Below are positions 56,752 to 64,000 of a DNA stretch of 64,000 nucleotides, one piece after another (within the stretch, counting starts at the first letter, position 1; each line of letters opens with the position of its first letter). The notes beneath the pieces are model-generated. The model was not told the origin of the DNA, searched no databases, and was given only the letters and a program-made list of their open reading frames with translations. The stretch is taken from assembly GCA_947683625.1 (NCBI GenBank), contig CANTUR010000069.1, positions 5,394,001 to 5,458,000 on the forward strand, written 5' to 3'. The stretch is from Mallotus nudiflorus. Taxonomy: Eukaryota > Streptophyta > Magnoliopsida > Malpighiales > Euphorbiaceae. The position numbers and the translations under genes were made by a program.

Positions 56752-58020
56752 TGAAAAAGCCCTAGAGGGGGGGGGTGAAAAGGGCTATTAAATAAAAATC
56801 ATAATTAAAAATAATTCTTTGCAAGAATTGAAAGAATGTTGAGAAGGAAAAATAAAGAACACAATGATTTAAGGTGTTTGGATTAAACAACAATCCTACG
56901 TCTCCACCTAACTTATCCCCAAGTTATGATTTTTAATCAACCATAATATTATTCACAAGATTAAGATTAGATAGGAGTTTTATGGCTTATTGTTACAACC
57001 TTAAAACATGAGTTTTCAAGGCTCACTCAAAAAACCAAATACCAAGTGTTTTAATAGACAACACTTAAACCAATTCCTTTAAAAATAAATCTCACTTCCC
57101 TAATAATCTATCTTAAGATTTAAGATGAAGAGAAATTCTATTTCTAACACATAACTAACTCTCATAAAAGTTATAAACAAATAGTGAATATTTGAGAATT
57201 TGAGAGCTTTAATGAATGTTTAGATAGAGAATGATAATAAGCAAAGATATCTTAACTTTCATTCAACTCTGGAGGTGTTTATATAAATAAACACTCAAAA
57301 ATATAGTTATGGGAGGTGCAAATAATGTGTCCAATGTCTATATTTTGAATTATTGAAAGTAATGTTGTTAGACTTTTGTGCATGGGCTGAAACCATGATT
57401 GGCTAGTAGATATATTCAAATTTGCCTATACTTTCTTCACAAAATTTGTATATATTTGACTTAGCTTTCTATATGATACCTTAATTGGACTTTTATAGCT
57501 CAAGATATTGTTGAAATACTAAGAGATATGCAATCTAAAATGGCATATTGTTGTTAAACAACTGTGCATGAGTTGAAACCATGATTTTACTATAATTTAT
57601 TAAAATTTTATATATTTGACATAGCTTTCTATATCATTTTGAATCACCTCAATTGGACTTCTGTAGCTCAAGATATTTTCGAAATACTAAGACTTGTACA
57701 ATCTAAAATGGCAGCTCCGTATGTTGACTTCGCCTCAATATTTACACACCTAAATGAACTTGGATTTTGACAGGTAAGCTCAATTAAGAAAGCCTAAGAT
57801 GTCTACTTCAAATGTGAAGAAGATAATTTTCTCATTATAAAGCTCTAAGGATGTCAAAAGCCTCCTTGAATCTTAGTGATCGAATCAACCCAAGATATTC
57901 ATACTTCATTTCAACCTCCAATAGAGTCCTAACTTATACACATTTAAGCAAACAAATTAAATGCTCAAAATTAAGTTTGTTAAGATTAAAATTAAGATTG
58001 ATTATTGCTAAGGTAAAAAA
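56752..58020 (-). repeat. 3' LTR of the SIRE-like element
   Basis: The low end reads TGAAAAAGCCCTAGAG followed by nine G (56767-56775). The high end is placed just before the AAAAGGGGGAGA PPT (minus strand) near 58020, so the border is approximate. Internal tandem duplication at 57366-57720. Confidence 0.8.
57366..57720. repeat. 187-bp tandem duplication in the U3 of the SIRE-like LTR
   Basis: Units start at GTTAGACTTTTGTGCATG (57366) and GTTAAACAACTGTGCATG (57553). Both contain GAAACCATGATT, GCTTTCTATAT, CAATTGGACTT or AATTGGACTT, and AGCTCAAGATATT. The same duplication is in the other LTR (63655 and 63849, period about 194). Confidence 0.85.
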
Positions 58021-59250
58021 TCTCCCCCTTTTTGATTTGACAAACTTATTTTGAGTTTGATAAAAAATAATACAGAGTAAAGTGTGTGATAATACTTGTG
58101 AAAATAATGATACAAAATGAAATAAAATATATTTATTTATTTATCCCCCTACAAATATGGACATGATAATAAATATAAATTTATAGAGTATTCCCCTTGA
58201 CAAAAAAACAACAACATAAAATATAGCAAGAGGGACAAAAACATGACATTCTTATGACAAATGTATTAAAAACATAAAATATGTTAACATGATCATTTAA
58301 ATAAATGTTAGGCAATGTGAGGAAATAATTTCAAACATATATGCATATAGTGCCACTAAAGTGCATTACAAAAATAGTACATATAACATTAATGTTGATG
58401 CTAGATGAGCTTAACTATCATATAATCATATAAAGCTTAGCTAGCTAATAAACCATGTAGCACTTTAGCATAAAAAACATAAACACAAATTATCCATAAT
58501 ATATTTTCATCTCTTTGTACAAAGGCAAAAGGCAGAGAGAAAGATATAAAGGGAAATGAACCTAAAGCGACCAAAATTCCTATAGGAACAAATCATAGAT
58601 ACACCAAATCTTTGTAAAAATATTTATGCCTTATCAAAGATCAAAAAACTTCCCAAGAAGAAATTTTACATGAATTATGAATGTATAAACACAATAATAA
58701 AATATTATATACATGTATAGTAACAAATAACAAAATCAAATATATTTCTCCCCCTTTGACAAAAACAAAAAGAAAAGAGAGAGATATAAAGGAAAATAAA
58801 AAAAAAGATTCATAAATCTTTTATAAAATCTATTTTATACATAAAAAAATAAGCAAAACAAGACCTTTTTTCATATATGATATATGATAAAATTAGCCAT
58901 ACTTACAATGTTAATATGCATGCAAAAATTTAAACAAATTTTCTCCCCCTATATCAAACAAAAATATAATATGTCACAAATATAAACACATTTTTTAAAG
59001 GAGTTTTAAAATTAAAAACTAAGTACACATGTTAAAAAAAATTAACTAGGTACACATGCAAACTCAAATTATTTCTCCTCCTTTTGACAAAATGCAAAAT
59101 GAAATTTAAAAAGAAAAATGAAATATAAACGACGACCATAAAAAAATTATAAGATCCAAATCAAAACATTTATCAATCAAAGTAATCAATAAGCACAACA
59201 TGATTTCACATGAAAATAGTTCAACCATCAATTAAACATAAAATCAAACT
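58021..59250 (-). other. Post-pol region with repeated PPT-like motifs
   Basis: No open frame survives. Minus-strand GGGGGAGA or GGGGA motifs in purine runs occur near 58020, 58146, 58193, 58750, 58945 and 59073, mostly next to (T)TTTGTCAAA on the same strand. This is the position where SIRE elements may carry an env-like ORF. Confidence 0.65.
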
Positions 59251-60550
59251 AGAACCATCAATCATGCCATGATCATGCAAGTAATGACATCTAATGTCTA
59301 TATACTTAGTTCTAGAATGTTGAATGGTATTTTTACTAAGGTTGATAGCACTTGTATTGTCACATTTGATTCAAAAGTGATCAAGTTTTACAACATAGTC
59401 TAACAATTGTAGTTTTTGTTATAAAACTTATGAATAACAAAGACTTGTTGCAATATATTCAGCTTCAACGGTGGACAAGGCAATCGAAACTTGTTTCTTA
59501 CTAAACTAAGAAATTAAACATTGTCCTAAAAATTGACAAGTTTCAAAAGTGCTTTTTCTATCTAGTAAACTACCGAGAAAGTTTGTATTAGAATAACTAA
59601 TCAAGTCAAAGGATGAACTCCTAGGATACTAGAGTCCAAAATGCATTGTACCACAAAGCTATTTGAAAATTATTTTGATAGCATTCAAATGAGACTCTTT
59701 AGGACTTGATTGAAATCTAGCATACAAGCAAGTAGCAAACATAATATCGGGTCTACTATTAGTTAATTAAAAAAGGGATATGATCATACATTTAAATCAT
59801 TTTTCATTAACTGGTTAAGTTTGGTTGTGGTTCTCATTGGAGTTTTACTTATCTTCACTCAATCCATGCCAAACTTCTTGAGAATGTCTTTTGCATACTT
59901 GGCTTGATTGATGAAAATCCAATTTTTGCATTACTTGATTTATAGTTTAAGAAAGAATTTGAGTTCATCTATCATGCTCATCTCAAATTGTCCTTGCATT
60001 AAATTAGAGAATTCCTCACACAAGAAATGGTTAGTAGCACTGAATATAATGTCATAAACATATATTTGAACAAATAATAAATCATGCTTGGATTTCTTTA
60101 TGAAAAGAGTTGTATAAACTTTTCCTTTAGAGAAACCTTTCTCTAATAAGAAGTTGCTCAATCTTTCATACCAAGCTCTAGGAGCTTGTTTCAATCCTTA
60201 TAATGCTTTGGAATTTTTAAATACATGATTTAGAAAATAAAAGCTTTCAAAACTAAAGGCTTTTCAACATACACCTCTTCTTCAATAAAACCATTTAAAA
60301 ATGCATTTTTAACATCCATTTGATAAAGTTTAAAATCCATGAATGTTGCAAATGCAACTAGCATTCTAATAGCTTCTAACCTTGCAATGAGGGCATAGGT
60401 TTCATCATAATCAATGCCTTCCTCTTGATTATAACCTTTAGCTACTAGTTTAGCTTTACTCCTAGTTTTGACACCTTGTTCATTCATTTTCTTTCTAAAT
60501 ACCCATTTGGCACTTATAATAGGATGATGTTTCAGTCTAGGAACCAAGGT
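59250..60550 (-). pseudogene. SIRE-like RT and RNase H
   Basis: RT: HPIISAKWVFRKKMNEQGVK, KAKLVAKGYNQEEGIDYDET, YQMDVKNAFLNGFIEEEVYV (60230-60547). Then KQAPRAWYERLSNFLLEKGF and YVYDIIFSATN (59940-60194), where YVDD has become YVYD. RNase H end: CDNTSAINLSKNTIQHSRTK, HYLHDHGMIDG (about 59245-59370). Frame broken several times. Confidence 0.9.
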
Positions 60551-61136
60551 CCAAACCTTATTTATCTTAAATTGGTTTAACTCTTCTTATATAGCAAGGA
60601 CCTAAATTCATCACACAAAGCATCATCAAAATTTTTGGGTTCAAGTTGAGAAATGAAGGCTAAATTAACAATAGACTTTAATCAAGATCTAGTAGTTACC
60701 CATTTTGTAGTGTTACCTATAATGAGGTCTTAAGGATGAGCTTTTTTGAATTGACAATCCTTTGGAAGTTCATCCTTCAAGGTAGGTTGAGATGTTTCCT
60801 CATTGTCCTCCTTGCTTGGACCTTCACGTTCTAAAGGCTTACTAGCATTTTCTTCTTGAGTTTCCATAATCTTATCATTACCTACAAGATCATCAACACT
60901 ATAAATATCCTTTATAGGATCAAGTGAGTTTGATTTATCAAATACAACATGCATTAACTCTTCAACTACTAGAGTTCTCTTATTAAAACTCAATATGCTT
61001 TACTAGAGATATAATAGCCTAGGAAAATTCCTTCATCAGCTTTGGAATCAATTTTTTCAAGATTATCCTTAGTGTTTAATATAAAGCACTTACATCCAAA
61101 TACTCTTAGATATGAGATTTTAGGTTTTCTATTGTT
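60551..61136 (-). pseudogene. SIRE-like integrase-RT linker
   Basis: Acidic linker frame at 60730-60993 with SLDPIKDIYSVDDLVGNDKI and SQPTLKDELPKDC; typical variable segment between integrase and RT, open but short. Confidence 0.7.
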
Positions 61137-62199
61137 CTATAGCTTATAAGAAGTTTTATTCAAAATTGGTCTTTTGAAAACTCTATTTGAAATGTAGTAA
61201 GATGTGTTAACAGCTTTCACCCAAAAGTATAGAGGCAAATTATACTCATGAAGCATTGTTCTAGCCATTTCCATAAGAGTTCTATTTTTCTTTTCAATTA
61301 CCCCATTTTGTTGAGGAGTTCTAAGAGAAGAGAATGTATGTGAAATACCATTTTCATCATAAAAGGTTTTGAAAAATTCATTTTCAAACTCGGTTCCATG
61401 ATCACTTTTAATAGAAGACATACAAAACAATTTTCCTTTTTGAACACTTTTTGCAAACTTTTCAAAAGCTTTAAATGCATCATTTTTATCAGCAAGGAAA
61501 CATACTTAAGTAAATATAGAGTAATCATCAACCAATACATATGTATAGTGCATACCACCGAGACTAGCAATTATAGTTGGTCCAAATAAATCCATATGTA
61601 TAAGTTTAAGTGGCCTAGAAGTGGACACTATATTTTTTAGCTTAAATAAGGACTTGGATTATTTTCCCTTTTGGAAAGCATCATAAGGTTTATTCTTAGT
61701 AACCAATCACAAGTTCATGTTTATAAAGATCATTCGATAGCTTAAAATTTGCATGTCCTAACCTTCTATGCCACGTCCATATGTCATGGGAAATTGACAT
61801 TAAGCATTTAATATAATTATTATCAATCTTATTCAAATTAATAACATAAACATTATCAACTCTTTCACCAATAAAAATTACTTTGTCTTTTTCAAGACTA
61901 CTAATAAAGCAATTCTTAGGATAGAAAGTGGCCTTATTTCCCATATCATATAATTGACTTATACTAAGCAAGTTTTGTTTAAGATCATCAACAAGCAACA
62001 CATAGTGTATTGTTAAGGATTGAGGATTACCAATTTCTCCAATGCCAATAATCTTTCCTTTTGCATTGTCTCCAAAAGTAACGTATCCTCCATCCTTAGC
62101 ATCAAGCTTGTTGAATTGCTCCTTATCTCCCATCATGTGCCTTAAGTATCCACTATTAAGATACCATTTTCTTTTTAACCTTGTGGACTTCAAGCACAC
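61137..62199 (-). pseudogene. SIRE-like protease end and integrase
   Basis: KWYLNSGYLRHMMGDKEQFN (degenerate D-S-G region), GYVTFGDNAKGKIIGIGEIG, LLSISQLYDMG and WTWHRRLGHANFKL at 61696-62199. Integrase core SDHGTEFENEFF and TPQQNGVIEKKNRTLMEMAR at 61137-61430. Intervening integrase is in another frame (61298-61570). Confidence 0.9.
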
Positions 62200-62299
62200 C
62201 TACACAAGACAATTTAAGCATTCTTTTGAACCTAAATCTTTCTTGGTCTAGGTTGGTTAGTTTCAAGATAGTCCGTAGGAAAAAAGTTCATGTGCAGTC

Positions 62300-62969
62300 T
62301 TCTATAAAAGCACATATTATTAGTATGTCCCTTGATCATGCAATATGAGCATTCAAAATTTGCAAATTTATTGCTCCTAGGAGAGTTAAGAGGTCTTGAG
62401 CTTCCTTAATTGAAGTAACCTGAAATTCCTAATCCTTTTTAGGTAGGATTCTTAGAATCTTGTTATTTACTTCTTCCTTGGAGAAATGCTTTCCAAGTTT
62501 TTTGAGGGCCGTGATAAGAGCGTTGAGTCAATTTTTCATCTCCATGATTAACTCAAGAGGCTTTATCTTGAAAAGTTTGTATTCATACATGTGAAGTTGA
62601 ACCTTCTTGCTTTTAACTTACACATTGCCTTCATAATGATTTTCCAAGGTCTCCTATGTTTCCTTAGTTGACATGCAATTTTGAACCTTGCCTCCTTCTT
62701 CCTTTGTCATTGAAGAGACTAGAGTGATCATCTCATTTTTATTTTTATGATTTTCTTCCTTTTGCTCATTGTTCCATTGACTCCTTGCTAAAGTAGTTAC
62801 CACACCATCAATGGTAGTTGTACGTGGCTCTCAACCTTTTAAGACAATATCCCAAAGTTTAATGGATCATAATCAAGGTATAGCTCCATTTTTAACTTCC
62901 AATGAGGATAGTCACTACCATCGAAGAATGGTTTGAGTAAAGAAATGTTTTGTAATTCACTCCCCATTA
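62300..62969 (-). pseudogene. SIRE-like gag
   Basis: Minus-strand ATG at 62969-62967, reading MGSELQNIS, KPFFDGSDYPHWKLKMELYL, then stops. Zinc-knuckle-like FECSYCMIKGHTNNMC near 62310-62365. Too broken to appear as a long frame. Confidence 0.8.
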
Positions 62970-63004
62970 TCTTATATTATAGCAATGAAGTTCCTATAAT
63001 TCAA

Positions 63005-63016
63005 GTTCTGATACCA
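63005..63016 (-). other. Primer-binding site of the SIRE-like element
   Basis: Minus strand TGGTATCAGAAC, two bases after the LTR end; tRNA-iMet type. Confidence 0.85.
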
Positions 63017-63018
63017 AT

Positions 63019-64000
63019 TGAAAAAGCCTTAGAGGGGGGGGGGTGAATAGGGCTATTAAAGAAAAATTAAAATTAAAATAATTCTTTGTAAAAATTAAAA
63101 AAAATGTTGAGAAGAAAGAATGAAGAACACAATGATTTAAGGAGTTCAAATTCAACAATAATCTTACATCTCCACCTAAATTATCCCCAAGTTATGATTT
63201 TCAATCTCTTATAATCTATTCATAAGAATGACATTACACAAGATTTTTATGGCTCACTCTTACAACTTTACAACATGAGTTTTCAAGGCTCACTAAAAAA
63301 ACCAAATCCTAAGTTTTTTTAATAAACAACACTTAAACCAATTCCTTTAGAAATAAATCTCACTTCCTTACTAATTTATCTTAAGATTTGAGATGAAGAG
63401 AAATTCTATTTCTAATACACAACTAACTCTCATAATATTTATAAACAAAGAGTAAATATTTGAGAATTTGAGAGGTTTAATGAATGTTAATATAAAGAAT
63501 GATAATAAGAAAAAATGTCTTAACTTCCATTCAGCTCTAGAGGTGTTTATATAGATAAAAACTAAAAAATATAGCTATTTTAGGTGCAAATAATGTGTCC
63601 AACATCTATATTTTGAATCGAACATTTATAATTTTGAATTATTGAAAGTAATGCTGTCAGACTACTATGCTCAGGCTGAAACCATGATTGGCTAATAAAG
63701 ATGTTTGAATTTGCCTAAAATTTTTTCATAAAAGTTATAGATATTTGACTTAGATTTCCATATCATTTGAATCACCTCAATTTTACTTAAATAGCTCAAG
63801 ATATTTCTAAAATATTAAGAGTTGTGCAATTTAAAATGGCAGACTGCTGTTAGACAACTGTGCACAAGTTGAAATCATGATTTTCTATTGGAGAAATTAA
63901 AATTTGACTATACTTTCTTAAAATTTTATATATTTGACTTAGATTTTCATATTATTTTGAATCACCTCAATTGGACTTTTGTAGCTCAAGATATTTTCGA
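63019..64000 (-). repeat. 5' LTR of the SIRE-like element, cut by the window end
   Basis: The low end reads TGAAAAAGCCTTAGAG followed by ten G (63034-63043). Homologous throughout to 56752-57690 with moderate divergence; U3 would continue beyond the window. Confidence 0.88.

Larger units (their letters stand above)
56752..64000 (-). mobile_element. SIRE/Maximus-like Ty1/copia element, minus strand, cut by the window end
   Basis: 3' LTR 56752-~58020, a ~1.2-kb region between RNase H and LTR with repeated PPT-like motifs, RNase H, RT, integrase, gag, PBS, and a 5' LTR from 63019 beyond 64000. The order, long LTRs, gag style and post-pol region fit the SIRE lineage. Stops throughout pol show that it is inactive. 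Confidence 0.9.

Overview
The window is nuclear DNA of a flowering plant, most likely a eudicot. It has spliced exons with GT/AG introns, is strongly AT-rich, and most of it is LTR retrotransposons in several nested layers. Only one host gene can be named with confidence: the last six exons of DPE2 (cytosolic 4-alpha-glucanotransferase, GH77), on the + strand at 118-4498. The rest is transposon-derived, tandem-repeat or anonymous AT-rich DNA. Coordinates of exons, LTRs, target-site duplications (TSDs), primer-binding sites (PBS) and polypurine tracts (PPT) were read by eye.

Layout. 1-4.8 kb: DPE2 3' half. 4.9-6.7 kb: a partial MITE, T-rich minisatellite and a 355-bp tandem duplication. 7.5-8.8 kb: decayed plant-mobile-domain-like coding sequence. 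10.1-14.0 kb: a minus-strand Ty3/gypsy (Tekay/Del-like) remnant without integrase. 14.2-23.3 kb: an old chromovirus split by a young, nearly intact chromovirus (15526-22413, TSD ATGTA, LTRs nearly identical). 23.4-25.5 kb: LTR-like block and low-complexity repeats. 26.6-32.7 kb: a decayed Ty1/copia element (TSD ATATC) holding a nested solo LTR (29868-30655, TSD CATAC). 33.1-34.2 kb and 26.1 kb: possible exons of an unidentified minus-strand host gene that the copia element may interrupt. 34.5-35.5 kb: satellite-like ~155-bp tandem repeats. 35.6-44.1 kb: two Tat/Ogre-like Ty3 elements facing each other. 44.3-48.1 kb: minus-strand Angela-like copia with a gypsy protease/LTR fragment embedded. 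51.4-52.1 kb: a MITE with TIRs of about 230 bp. 52.4-55.7 kb: inverted LTRs and a minus-strand, internally deleted chromovirus. 55.7-56.6 kb: a Tat-like LTR/leader/gag fragment. 56.75-64 kb: a minus-strand SIRE-like copia that runs off the window.

How the pieces relate. The young chromovirus (15.5-22.4 kb) is the only element that looks recently mobile. Its gag-pro-pol frame is open except for one TAA between protease and reverse transcriptase, and the last part of pol is encoded inside the 3' LTR. A related LTR family occurs at least five times (29.9, 47.4, 52.4, 53.3 and 54.9 kb). It carries a dense cluster of TTGAC W-box motifs upstream of its TATA box, the most interesting regulatory signal here. 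I see no RNA genes, no CRISPR array and no bacterial-type system. The novelty lies in transposon architecture and repeats.
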